NCBI GenBank assembly: GCA_016987375.1
Contig: PJRA01000196.1
Coordinates: forward strand, 238,423-257,790
Reading direction: 5' to 3'
Length of the DNA stretch: 19,368 nt
Source of the DNA: Brachionus koreanus
Lineage: Eukaryota; Rotifera; Eurotatoria; Ploima; Brachionidae
The notes beneath the pieces are model-generated. The model had not been told where the DNA came from, did not search any database, and saw only the letters and a list, made by a program, of their open reading frames with translations. How positions within the stretch are numbered: position 1 is the first letter of the stretch; each line of letters begins with the position of its first letter. This document shows positions 1-8,689 of the stretch, one piece after another. Both the position numbers and the translations under genes were made by a program.

Positions 1-700
1 ATATTTTTACAAAAAAACCGCTTTTTTTTATTTTACCGCCTTTTATACACATAAAAACTATCTTTGTGTTAACAAATAAAAAAAATTTCTAAACTTTTGC
101 AACATACTGTATAATATCTCATTTTATAATGAATTTTAAATAAATTAATAAGTGTTAATCAGTTTTTTTTTAGACATGGGCACTAGTCTGTTGATTAACC
201 TTGAAAATTAAATTAAATTTTTAATGTTTAAAATTGAGATTTTTTTAGAAATAAAATTACAAATTAAAAAATTTTTGTTTTTGCTTCAAAAACGCTATTG
301 ATAAAAATAATGTTTTAAAAAAAAATAGGAGGCTTACGGATACGCTAAATTAAATTTAACAAAAGAAAGAAAAGATGAGAAAAGGAGAAGAGAAGTAGAG
401 AAAAAAAATTGAATTTGAAATAAATGAAATACATTTGAAATATAATGAGATCCAGAATTTTATTCTTCAAAGGTCCAGCAGAAACAACCCGATGTACAAG
501 ACACCTTTGGGATTCAATCTTAATCACATCAAACTAATAATGAAATTTGTAGAATTTAATTTCATAATTATAATCCAATACAATTATTTATTTAATTCTC
601 TAATTTTACATAAATATGAATATTATTTTTTCTATTAAAATTGAAATCATGAGGACTGAAAAAGATCTTTACAACTAAAATTTTTTTTTTTTTAACTTAC
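1..700. other. AT-rich intronic sequence (start of CCDC146 intron 3)
   Basis: This lies downstream of the exon 3 donor, so it is intron unless the gene ends early. The only structure I can support is the repeat copy at 151-215 (own entry) and a slightly richer patch at 455-535, flanked by a 7-bp inverted repeat CAAAGGT/ACCTTTG, with no recognisable coding content. Short open frames here in both directions look like chance. Confidence 0.6.
151..215 (+). repeat. Dispersed repeat, copy 1 (inverted partner at 8690-8751)
   Basis: It starts AGTGTTAATCAG and, after a variable 16-18 bp, continues CACTAGTCTGTTGATTAACC and on through TTGAAAATTAAA. The reverse complement of 8690-8751 has the same two blocks with one change in about 44 bases. 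The blocks are themselves weakly inverted (GTTAATCA against TGATTAAC), so each copy could fold back. This is likely a small non-autonomous element or the terminus of one. Confidence 0.6.
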
Positions 701-1243
701 TTTAGTTTGAGTTCTCTAAGTCGTTTTTGATGCTCGTCAATAAGATTATCTTTGACTTTCAAGTCCTCTATGGCTTTTTTGTATCTAGTTTCGGCTTTCA
801 TAAACTCTCTGGCCTTTTGTTCTTTCTCATCAGCTTTTATAGCTGCTAAACGAGTTACTTCGACAGCTTCGATTCTCCAATCACTTTGTTCGCAAAGTAA
901 TCGTTCTTCAAGCTCAATTTTGTTCTCAACTCTTACTTTTTGTATGTTTGTATCAGCATGTTCCTTAGTTAATTCTCGCTTCAAAGCTTCAACTTCTTTC
1001 ATCAATTCTTTTCTCTTTTCAAGTAGAGAGCCATCACTAGATGGCTGCATTGCTTTCTGACCCAAAATTTTCTCATGCTGCAAACGAATATTCATCAAGG
1101 AGTCCATACCGGCCTTTAGCTGAAGTTCTAACTTTTTTAAATTTTTCGAATCTCTTTCCTTCTCTTTCTGAATGCGAATAAGTGAATCATATTCAAGTTT
1201 CTTCTCGGCCAATATATGCTTTAAGCTAAGTTCCAAGGCAGCT
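701..1243 (-). CDS. CCDC146: CCDC146 exon 3
   Basis: Acceptor TTTTAG|AGCTGCC (AG at 1245-1244), donor CTAAA|GTAAGT at 700. It enters and leaves in phase 2 (1 nt, 180 codons, 2 nt). The exon carries the best conserved part of the protein: EKERDSKNLKKLELQLK, SLLEKRKELMKEVEALKREL and IKADEKEQKAREFMKA. The next exon should start with YD(T/V)I-like sequence, and I do not find it in 1-690. Confidence 0.92.
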
Positions 1244-4200
1244 CTAAAATTTTATAAAATTTTTAAAATTAATAAAAAACTATTTTAATCTTAAAATTCT
1301 GTTTATGTGCAGAATTTAAATTTTATCAAAAAATTTTTTATTTTTAGAAATTAATTTTCAGCCTTTTGAAAAAAAAAAAAAACTGTGATTTAATTGCGCA
1401 TTTAAAATATTTTGATCAAGTTTAAAAAACGAAATTTAAACTTAAATTAAGATTTTTAAATCTCAATTTTTGTAAGACTCTCACTAGTTTTATGGTAAAA
1501 ATTTTTTTTGAAAAACCTAAATTAGAAAGTCATAAAAATATGTGATCAGAAATATAAAAATTAGAATTAAGAAAAAAAATTTTTTGATGAGTTCTTAAAG
1601 ATTGATTTAAATGTTGAAACACAAAGGCTACAACGCCATGAAATAATGGCATTCTTGGTCTTAGTAGATATTTTTCTTTGCTTCAAATTCATTACTGTAT
1701 CCGATTTTTTGCAGTTAAATTAAGAGCATTAATGATCGTTTTGGATTAAGCCAATCTTAGCTATTTTCTCAAACAGCTTTAAATCTTCACTTTCAAAATT
1801 TATTTTAAAAGTAAGCGCAAGAATGCTTTTTGAAAAAAAATTTCAAAATTTTTATTTATTTTTTTTTTTTTCTATACCGAGCTAATGCTCCTTCAGAATT
1901 CAAAACTGATGCAATCAAAATTCGATAATTAAACATATGTTTTTAATCTATTTTTAGTATTTTCCTTTTTTTTAAAATTATTTTTACTATACTTTATTTT
2001 ATTTAACTTTTTTTTACTTTTTCAATCTGAAGGAAAATTAGATCGGTACAGAAAACAAAAAAAAACAATACATGTAAATAAAACAAACAATGGTGATCAA
2101 TCATTTGGTCACATATCGTGTGACCATCAATTTTGTGATAAGTCTTGCTGACAAATCTAATCTTAATAATGTTTTAGTTGTTGTTTTAGTGTATGGATTG
2201 TTTTTACATATCTATTAATAATTTATTCTGAATATTAATCTTTTTTTTAGGCTATTAACTAAAGCATGTTTAAAAAAAGTTAAAACCTCCTACAAATTTA
2301 AGTGTTGATAAAGTAGACTTAGTAGTAGTCCTTAGTGAATTAAACGAAATACTAGGAAGTGAAAATGAAAGCATAAACTTAGAAGTTCTCAAAGGAAAAA
2401 TAAACGATAAAATCGAAGAAATTTTCTTAAACAATCAAAAATGTAAAAAAGATGGAATAACTGAGACAATAAAGTTTTGCATTTCTGGATCAATGACCAA
2501 AAATAAGAAAAACAAGAAAAATCTTACAGCTTTTAACGAAGGCTTTCTAATTTACAACGCAAAAAAAAATTTAATTTACCAAATTGTCTAAAATTATTTC
2601 TAGGAGTTTTTTTTATTCAACAAGAAACAGTTATGAGTGACTAGTACAATACACATTTATTTTGAATTTTTAGATTTAGATGGAGGACAAAACTTGAATT
2701 TTTTTTTCATTACATCAACCTCGCGTTGTTTACTGAATAAATATTATTATTATTATTATAGTGTCGATTCTTATCTGTATAGGTCATTTGATACTTGCCA
2801 AGTATTAAGCTTTGGGTTTCTCTGAACAGCCATACGCAAAGCATTATGATTGAAATGAATCAATCTTGTACCCTTCTTACTTTAAGCACGTTTTCAGCTT
2901 CAACTAGACATATTTTACGAATTACTGCTCTTGCTGATAGACCTTTTTATCAATAATGATGATGTGATCTCGCAGCTCAACTGCGATCACAAATGGAAGT
3001 TATTTTTGCTCGCATTTATCTATTCATCTTATTTATTTTATTTTATTTTAATAATTTTTTATGTATGTATGAACTTAGCTATTTATTCAACTCTGCCTTT
3101 TGTTTAGTCTCTACTTCTTAGCTCCGTTGGAGCTGAAGCAACAAGTTCTCTGAGAGACTTAGCTAGCATTAGTTCGATGAGTGCTATTTTGTCTATGGAA
3201 AATGTCGCTAAGCTTATCAAATTTCTATATAAATATATGTTCCAACATTAGGAATGGGAAGGAAAAATATAATTGTATAAAAACTAATAAATAAAACTTA
3301 AAGCACTAATATTTTTCACTTGGTACTAAATCTTCAAGGCAGAGACACAACAACTTAATAGTATCAAAATTTCAAAATTTTTATTTTATAAAATTTTTTA
3401 GATTTAAATAAACAAATATTTACACATGTCATTTTAAGATTACAAAGATGTTAGAATATCCAACCTTTAAAATATAAGAAAAATTTACATGACCCAACAT
3501 ATTACAGCCTATCCTCGATTTGTGTAATGGGTCTGTGTGAAATTAAAAACGTTGACATAAACAAATAAGGACAAAATAAATTTTTTTAAAAATGTTTTGA
3601 ATTATTAGTTCATTAGACTATTGTATACCCTATCGATAAAATCATAATAAGAAATAAAAAAAAACAGATTTAATTTTTTTAGTTGAATTAAAATTTTATA
3701 ACCACAATTTTTATGTAATCTAATGATAAGACCCTAGTCTTGACATCGCTCTAAACCACTTCTCTTGTCCTTATTTTTTGTTAACTTATCTGCAGCTTAA
3801 ACCACTAACATCTACTGACTTACTAAATAAGCCATTATTTTTGCTATTAGATTGGATTCCAATAAAACATTTTTAAAGAAAATTTTATTTGTTTATTTAT
3901 TGATCCCACACAACAAGTCTAAAATAGCTTCTAGGCTAATTTTATAGTCACAAAAAATCATTACCAGATTGATACAACTAAATAAAAATTTGTGTAATCT
4001 AGACTAGTCTTTTTAGTTGTTCCATATCATCCTGATAATCCGTATAGCTAAGAGTTTTTATTATCACCTAATGATGACATCCAATGTTCATAAAAACTTA
4101 AAATCAACAGATAGTAGTCATTGTAATAGTAGTGAGAATAAAAAATTGAAAAAAAAATTGCTATGAATATCAAGATTTTTGTTTATTATTTTAATAGTTA

Positions 4201-5621
4201 AATATGCATTATTTCTAAATTGAAAAATAATTAAAAAAATCTGAAACTTAAGATTTTTGTTTATTTTGCGATCATGATTTTCATCTAAACTATCCTTGAA
4301 AAAATTCAAGAAAGAGAAAAAAATCTTTTCTTCGATACAATTCGAGATGAGACTAATATTCAAAAGTCTACAAAAGGTTTATGGAATGGAAACAAATTGG
4401 TAAAACTTACTTGTCTGATAGCAAAACAACTTCTTTTTCTTTTTCGAGCTCAAATTGTTTATTCAAATCATTGAATTCTTTTTCTTTTTCAAAATTGGCA
4501 TTTTTCTCCTTGTTGACTTGATTCATCAAATCGCTTTTTTTCTCCTCATTTTCATTGCGTATTTTTTCACACTCATTCAACTCCGTGTTTACTTTCTCAA
4601 ATTGTTTCTCTATTTCGTTTATTTCCTTGGTCACATCGTCTTTCTCCAAACTAAATTTATCATATTCCTTCATGTATTGATTAGGCAGTAGATTTTCTTT
4701 GACATATTCGTCCTTTAAATTCTCCTCTTTGTCCAACACATCTCTGTACTCTTTATTTTTGTGCTCCATTAGCAAATTTTTGTCCCTAATGGTCTGCTTT
4801 AGATCGTTTATTTCCTCTTGTCTGAGCATAATTTCCTTGGAAAGTTCACTATTTTGAAGTTTTAGCTCTTCAATTTGACGCTCGAGCTCATGCGGCTTGG
4901 GCATGCGGCCGTATTCGCGGTCCAGCAGCTGCTTGTCTTCTTCTAAACCGGCTAGTTTGTACTCCAAGTTGTACAGACGTTCCTCACTGCAAGATGCATC
5001 ATTCTCTGACTTTAAAAACTGTGCTCTCAGCTTGAGCACTTCGTTGGTCAAGTTTTCAGGAAAGGCGTCTGCTTTGTGCAGCACTTCGCGATTTTCCTCT
5101 AGTTTTTTAAGACACTCTTTGGATTCTTTGAGCAGTCGAGCTTCGTTTTCACGCGATTTTTTCAGTGTGTTATGAAGCTCGATGTATTTGGCCTTTAGTT
5201 GGGCCACTTGGGTTCCAGTCAATTTTCCTTCTTGGAATAACTGAACAAAAAATTTTAAAATCTTGGTCTAGATAATTTTTTAAGATGTTACTTCTTCAAG
5301 AGATTGAAATGCTGGCGTGGAGCTTATTTCCACATGATTTTCATCTTGATGATAGATTTTAGGAGCAACTGCACTAATTGGCCGATTCTCGGCCTCTGGA
5401 TCCAGATTGACTTCTGGCGAGATGGCTTTTTCGATGTTCAAATTTTGTGAAAGTTTATTTGAGTGTTGATAAAAGGGATTTTGATAGTCTTCATCGTCAA
5501 TGCCTTCGTCGTCATTCGACAAGTCAGTTGGTGTGTTTTGCATGAACCGGTTGGGTAGCTCGTTGTTGTCCTCTGGGGTTTCGGTCATAAATGCCGTTTT
5601 GTTTGGCTCTTGCTCGCTCAT
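701..5621 (-). CDS. CCDC146: CCDC146 (coiled-coil domain-containing protein 146), 5' part of the gene, three exons
   Basis: Spliced minus-strand gene; CDS = 5621-5292, 5240-4411, 1243-701, giving 567 complete codons and then running off the left end (human protein is about 955 residues). I recognise it by collinear similarity to human CCDC146: TPAFQSLEE + LFQEGKLTGTQVAQLKAKY matches the human TPAF...GKLPGTRMAALKAKY region, KADAFPENLTNEVLKLR matches QADNFPEAFSTEVSKMR, and EKERDSKNLKKLELQLK and IKADEKEQKAREFMKA match further along. Almost all of exons 2 and 3 is predicted coiled coil; exon 1 is acidic and disordered. Known of the family: a centriole/axoneme-associated microtubule protein needed for sperm flagella in mammals, related to Chlamydomonas MBO2. 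All three donors and both acceptors are canonical and the reading frame is kept across both introns. The ATG at 5621 is the first in frame and follows an AT-rich leader. No frame breaks are seen, so the gene looks functional. Confidence 0.93.
1585..1825 (-). pseudogene. ISXO2-like (IS1595-type) transposase N-terminal relic
   Basis: A minus-strand frame reads FESEDLKLFEKIAKIGLIQ, then two in-frame TAA stops, then FNCKKSDTVMNLKQRKIST and WRCSLC...FKSIFKNSS. This is the arrangement of the N-terminal zinc-binding part of ISXO2-like transposases: a short helix ending in GLI, a CxxC-like knuckle followed by M-L, then W-R-C-x2-C followed by a (K)SI..S.F tail. No catalytic domain is found downstream (1300-1580). 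The stops and missing C-terminus make it a dead fragment. I am fairly confident of the family because the motif order and spacing agree, but it is based on motif reading only. Confidence 0.55.
1873..2050. mobile_element. Small non-autonomous element with ~28-bp terminal inverted repeats (MITE-like)
   Basis: The left end CTATACCGAGCTAATGCTCC (then TTCAGA) matches the reverse complement of the right end, CTGTACCGATCTAATTTTCC (then TTCAGA), at most positions. The inside is AT-rich and non-coding. The length (about 178 bp) and structure suit a MITE. No target-site duplication can be read because the flanks are T-rich on the left and A-rich on the right. It sits just beyond the ISXO2-like relic, but a link is not shown. 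Confidence 0.55.
2106..2126. repeat. Perfect 8-bp stem, 5-nt loop hairpin
   Basis: TGGTCACA tatcg TGTGACCA is a perfect inverted repeat with half its stem G/C in an AT-rich background. Function is unknown; it could be an element terminus. Confidence 0.6.
2274..2591 (+). pseudogene. Unrecognised coding relic, ~105 codons, no start codon
   Basis: The frame is open from after TAA 2271-2273 to TAA 2589-2591, with protein-like content: VDKVDLVVVLSELNEILGSE, INLEVLKGKINDKIEEIF and GFLIYNAKKNLIYQIV. In DNA this AT-rich, 105 codons without a stop is unlikely by chance. There is no ATG near its start. A one-base shift in the A run at 2272-2278 would join an upstream frame (LLTKACLKK) that begins right after TTTTTTTTAG (2250), a good splice acceptor. 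It may be a decayed exon of a transposon gene, or a plus-strand host exon nested in the CCDC146 intron. I do not recognise the protein. Confidence 0.45.
2742..2759. repeat. (TAT)6 microsatellite
   Basis: Six uninterrupted copies of TAT/ATT; no other significance is visible. Confidence 0.85.
2784..2954 (+). pseudogene. Short GC-richer coding-like relic, possibly transposon-derived
   Basis: On the plus strand the frame from TACTTGCC runs 54 codons (YLPSIKLWVSLNSHTQ...STFSASTRHILRITALADR) to tandem stops. On the minus strand another frame contains ALRMAVQRNPKLNTWQVSND, which resembles the helix-turn-helix of Tc1-type transposases (R..V.RNP..T..Q...). The minus-strand reading is the likelier origin, since the motif is recognisable. 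Both readings are decayed and the call is weak. Confidence 0.3.
2971..2997. repeat. Hairpin with 10-bp stem and 2-nt bulge
   Basis: GTGATcTCGCAG ctcaa CTGCGATCAC: the arms pair except for two extra bases on the left. It is G/C-rich for this intron. Confidence 0.55.
3104..3251 (+). pseudogene. Short open frame after a splice-acceptor-like site, unrecognised
   Basis: After CTTTTGTTTAG a plus-strand frame reads SVGAEATSSLRDLASISSMS and AILSMENVAKLIKFLYKYMF to TAG. The composition is protein-like (many S, A, E), and it lies downstream of the frame at 2274-2591. It could be another piece of the same decayed gene. No family is recognised. Confidence 0.3.
4411..5240 (-). CDS. CCDC146: CCDC146 exon 2
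   Basis: 276 codons plus 2 nt, from the acceptor TTGTTCAG|TTATTC (AG at 5242-5241) to the donor GACAA|GTAAGT (4410). The 51-bp intron upstream is phase 0, and the first residues LFQEGKLTG continue the human-like sequence directly. Nearly the whole exon is charged heptad-like coiled coil (for example KPHELERQIEELKLQNSEL). Confidence 0.92.
5292..5621 (-). CDS. CCDC146: CCDC146 exon 1
   Basis: 110 codons from ATG (5621) to the donor at 5291 (GAA|GTAACA). The first ~75 residues are acidic and low in structure (DDEGIDDEDY); the end, SAVAPKIYHQDE...STPAF, lines up with AIVPTINIQDE...ETPAF of human CCDC146. Reading on past the donor hits a stop after three codons, which supports splicing here. Confidence 0.9.
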
Positions 5622-6217
5622 TATTCAAAAATTTATAATTTTATGATCGGCTTTTTTTTTGTAAAGTAAAAAAATAAACTCTAAATCTTTGTGCTGCCAT
5701 GACAACAAAAATTATTTAAAAAAAAATTAAGATTTTATTAAAATATTCTTCTTGATTATTTTAAATTAAAAATGCTTTATTGTGATCAATTTGAATTTTC
5801 AAATTTTAAATTTTTTTATCAATGTTCAAATGTTTCATAGCATATAAAATTGGATTTCATTTGGTATAAGTCTTTTTCCGACATGGAGTCTTTACATTAG
5901 TGAATTAGGCCAGCATGTTTGTATCAACAAAACATCATCACCAAAACTGCTAATCAATTTCCTTGGTTAAATTTGCGTTTTTTGATTTTTTTTTAAAATT
6001 TATTTGGTTTTAGCTAATTTTGATTTTTGAAAATAAAAAACAACTGTAAATTAAAATGAAAGTTTCAATTATTTTGTAATTTAGGTAATACAATTTCCGG
6101 TATCAACTGATACAATTAATAGAACAATTTGTTTATTTTTAGTAAAAAAGTTTATTTGAATTTAAAAATTTTTATTTTATTACCTGTTCAAAATTTGACA
6201 AGGCAAAAATTAAAAAA
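5622..6217. other. Intergenic region between CCDC146 and glycosyltransferase copy 1
   Basis: It contains the CCDC146 promoter side (minus strand upstream of 5621) and the 3' flank of the glycosyltransferase. An AATAAA on the minus strand (plus 6171-6176) sits about 42 nt after the glycosyltransferase stop and is a plausible polyadenylation signal. Nothing else is recognisable. Confidence 0.5.
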
Positions 6218-7349
6218 TTAAAAATTAGCCTTATTTAATTTAGAATACTTGATAAAAGTTAAATCAACCTTATTTAAAAAGTTTTTTTTTGTCTCAATTT
6301 GATTTTTGCTTGTTAGAACATACAAATTGTTGAAAGGATTTTCCCGGTTCCATAAAGCAAGAATTCCAAATCCCGAATGACTAACAACTCCTACATCACA
6401 TAATCTCAATAGTAAAAAATCAAAAATTATTCTTTCCAACAAAACACATGATCTCTTTTTTGATACATGTACAAAATGATGACTTGAATCATTTGAATAA
6501 AAAACTCTACTTTTATTGAAAACTCTTTTGGCATCAATTTTAGCAGATTCTCTGTCGGAAGTGATAAAAATTGAGTAGTTATCCAAATGTGTTTTGTTAT
6601 TTTTCAAAATTTGTTGATTAATAAACTTCCAAAATAAATCATAAAAATTTTTTTCAACTTCAGATGTCACTCCTATGTCACCAACTCTAATTTGTGCACA
6701 AATTAATTTTACACTTTTGTTTGGTTTCATTAGTCGTTTATAACTATTGAATTTAAGCTGAAACATTGGTGTCAATTTGAATAAATGATCAAACCATTTT
6801 TTAAACTGATATGCAAGCTTGAAATATTCTTGTTTGTAGCCAAATGATTCAATTTTTTGTTTGATATTTTTGTTGTCAGATAATCCCTTCATGAAATCAT
6901 AAATTGAGTGAACAACGATCAAATCAAAATTGGAATATTCTGACAATATATCTGTTGAATTTGCAAATTTTAAATAAGAATTTCTTGAGTTCAAACGAAC
7001 AGTTGTTTTGAACAATTTTTTATTTTCTATTTGTTTATAGTTCCAATCTATTTTATTAGGTTCAAGAATTGTATTTATTTCACAATTTTTATCCATTCTA
7101 ATTATTAACTTTTTGCCTGTCAAAAGAGAAATAGCATATGTAGACATTAGGCCTTTCATTCGATCTCCAAAGCCACTGCAACTATGTTCTTTACAATCGT
7201 ACATTATATATTTTCCGAAATTTTTTGGTTCAACAAAAAAATTATTTTTTTGTATATAAATATAGTTGTGAATAAAAAACAAAAAATATGTTAAATAAAA
7301 TAGAAAAAAAAGATAGTAAAAAAGATAGATTTATCTTTGACCAGATCAT
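6218..7349 (-). CDS. Fucosyltransferase-like glycosyltransferase, copy 1 (N-terminal anchor frameshifted)
   Basis: The reading frame is open from about 7330 down to the stop at 6218 and is identical to copy 2 (12306-13412) except K for R in LLTGKKL and the last few residues. It has the same motifs: CSGFGDRMKGL near the N-terminus, ICAQIRVGD in the middle, ITSDRES and VVSHSGFG near the C-terminus. These are the nucleotide-sugar-binding signatures of GT-B fucosyltransferase-type enzymes, which act in the secretory pathway as type II membrane proteins. The ATG equivalent to copy 2's start is at 7349, but it is out of frame. A 13-bp insertion (within 7258-7272) and an 8-base A run at 7304-7311 change the frame; with one base fewer in that run the ORF would be continuous from 7349 and still encode a hydrophobic anchor. 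As written, the first in-frame ATG is at 7204, giving 328 residues without an anchor. It is either a pseudogene, an unanchored variant or a homopolymer sequencing error. Confidence 0.7.
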
Positions 7350-7409
7350 TTTTTTCTAATAAATCGATATAAAATATTCAAGATTAATAATAATATATAT
7401 ATTCTACAA

Positions 7410-7432
7410 TCAATTTAGTTTAACTAAATTGA
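7410..7432. repeat. Perfect 11-bp-arm palindrome
   Basis: TCAATTTAGTT t AACTAAATTGA: every base is paired around a single central T. It is the leftmost of the series of inverted repeats running to 8447. Confidence 0.75.
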
Positions 7433-7437
7433 CAAGA

Positions 7438-7473
7438 TAGAATCCCACTACAGTAGAATCCCACTACAGTAGA
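7438..7473. repeat. 16-bp direct tandem duplication, 2.2 copies
   Basis: TAGAATCCCACTACAG is present twice in direct succession, followed by a partial third (TAGA). It adjoins the palindrome at 7410-7432. Confidence 0.85.
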
Positions 7474-7668
7474 GATAAGTTAAAAATAAACATGCTTGAG
7501 ATAAGTTAGGCCGAAAAAGGCTCCAAAAGGTAAGCTAAAGGCTGTATATTTTTTTTATCTTTCTTTTTTATATTTCTGCCAACATTATCCAGTCTGTTTT
7601 TGAACTGGTTGATCGAGATCGAGAAATGAAAAATAATTTATATTAACAAAATTTGATTATATTTGATT

Positions 7669-7680
7669 GGCGATTTCGCC
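7669..7680. repeat. Short GC-rich palindrome
   Basis: GGCGA tt TCGCC, a perfect 5-bp stem with an almost all-G/C content in very AT-rich sequence. Confidence 0.5.
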
Positions 7681-7881
7681 TTATCGTTTTTAATACTTAA
7701 AAATTGGTTAAATCTCTGATAAGATTATCGCTTATAACTCGATTTTTATTATTATTAGTTTATCGATATTTATTATTGCCTACTTAAGATAAAATGTTTA
7801 AAGTTTTATGAAAAAAATTTATACATTAATTAAACAAAATAAAAAAAAGTGTTCAATTTTTAAAATGACAAAAAATTTTTT

Positions 7882-7948
7882 AACGATACTTAGCAAAAAA
7901 TTTTCGAGAATTAACGGTCTTATCGATAATTCTCGATTTTGTATCGTT
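7882..7948. repeat. Nested inverted repeat (cruciform-like)
   Basis: The outer arms AACGATAC (7882-7889) and GTATCGTT (7941-7948) and the inner arms TCGAGAATTA (7904-7913) and TAATTCTCGA (7927-7936) are both perfect. The loop is ACGGTCTTATCGA and the internal gap is asymmetric (14 and 4 nt). This resembles the terminus of a foldback or hairpin-ended element. Confidence 0.7.
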
Positions 7949-7984
7949 TAAAGGATTTTTTATATTTTTTTTTTTGACCCTATT

Positions 7985-8020
7985 CTATCCTAGTGGATAG
8001 TGGGGAGGAGCTCATCTCCT
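7985..8020. repeat. Two adjacent short hairpins
   Basis: CTATCC tagt GGATAG (7985-8000) is followed six bases later by AGGAG ctcat CTCCT (8006-8020). Both stems are perfect. Confidence 0.55.
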
Positions 8021-8075
8021 TTTCAAGTACCTTTTTGAGCAACAGCTCCGATCTGAAATAGAGGCTACTGCATCG

Positions 8076-8087
8076 AGATGATCATCT
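8076..8087. repeat. 12-bp perfect palindrome
   Basis: AGATGATCATCT; part of the hairpin-rich block. Confidence 0.5.
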
Positions 8088-8150
8088 AATTAGTAAAAGA
8101 TTAGTTTTAAATTTTTTTAAAATGAAATCCAGGAAATTAACAAAAAAAGT

Positions 8151-8179
8151 TTTAAGGTTTAATGCTGTTAAACCTTAAA
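8151..8179. repeat. Perfect 12-bp-arm hairpin
   Basis: TTTAAGGTTTAA tgctg TTAAACCTTAAA; 12 of 12 pairs around a 5-nt loop. Confidence 0.8.
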
Positions 8180-8213
8180 TCAAAATAATTAAAACTAAAT
8201 ACTAATGGAAAAC

Positions 8214-8228
8214 GGCCATTCAATGGCC
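8214..8228. repeat. Perfect 7-bp-arm palindrome
   Basis: GGCCATT c AATGGCC; all pairs match around one central base, and it is G/C-rich for the region. Confidence 0.75.
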
Positions 8229-8399
8229 AGAGTAAATATGAAAAAGATTAGATTAGTTGTTAAAAAAGTTGTAAATAGTCTTTTGATGTTGAGCTGGTAA
8301 ATGTTTGTTCATTTTTGTGATTGCGACACCACATATGGTTCTATACGAATAGGACTGGTAGATTTGCTGCTCTAGATGCTTCACTAGTGGTTGGAAACA

Positions 8400-8447
8400 G
8401 GCTCGAAAAACCGGTTCGACTTGTAGAACTGGTTTGAAAATGGAGCC
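8400..8447. repeat. Long two-part stem-loop
   Basis: The outer stem GGCTC (8400-8404) pairs with GAGCC (8443-8447). The inner stem AAACCGGTTC (8408-8417) pairs with GAACTGGTTT (8426-8435) with one G-T wobble, around an 8-nt loop. The internal bulges are 3 and 7 nt. It could be a structured RNA or an element end; there is no tRNA cloverleaf. Confidence 0.7.
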
Positions 8448-8689
8448 ATTAGATCTTGATCTTGTCTTTCATTGTTCTTTGTCTATTTTAATACCAATGA
8501 CAACTCTAAATAAACATTTTTTTTACGAGTTTGATCAAGTTGATTTTAGTCTTAAAATTTATTCAAAAAAATTAAACATCAAGTAAAATTAAATTTTCAT
8601 GATTATTCAAAAAACATGTTTTTATCGAAAGTAATTTTAAAATATTTATATAAATAGATTGCATTTTTTAATAACTTTTAAATTAATTA

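Larger units (their letters stand above)
1244..4410 (-). other. CCDC146: CCDC146 intron 2 (3.17 kb) filled with mobile-element debris
   Basis: Donor GTAAGT at 4410, acceptor TTTTAG at 1245-1244. It is about sixty times longer than intron 1 (51 bp). It contains, from right to left on the plus map: a possible LINE-tail-like stretch around 3885-3925, an inverted-repeat stretch at 3492-3534, hairpins at 2971-2997 and 2106-2126, plus-strand coding-like relics at 2274-2591 and 2784-2954, a small TIR element at 1873-2050 and the ISXO2-like relic at 1585-1825. The remainder (3240-3480, 3540-4400) is plain AT-rich DNA. Confidence 0.8.

Noticed and set aside
345..638. Overlapping open frames on both strands of 60-67 codons
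   Set aside because: They lie within the expected CCDC146 intron, are rich in F/I/L/N/Y as random AT-rich DNA would be, and match neither the next CCDC146 exon nor any family I know.
752..1060. Plus-strand open frame of 102 codons
   Set aside because: Antisense shadow of CCDC146 exon 3; the minus strand has clear conserved coiled-coil sequence.
3492..3534. Inverted words GACCCA...TGGGTC and ATTACA...TGTAAT
   Set aside because: The spacings are unequal and the stems short, so I would not call an element from them alone.
4118..4363. Minus-strand open frame of 81 codons next to exon 2
   Set aside because: Low-complexity N/K/F/I composition inside the intron, no conservation with CCDC146, and the exon 2 donor is a perfect GTAAGT.
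4455..5175. Plus-strand open frames over CCDC146 exon 2
   Set aside because: Antisense shadows of a well-supported exon.
8410..8425. GGTTCGAC, a tRNA B-box-like word
   Set aside because: No A box, anticodon arm or acceptor stem at the right distance; the word is part of the long stem-loop at 8400-8447.
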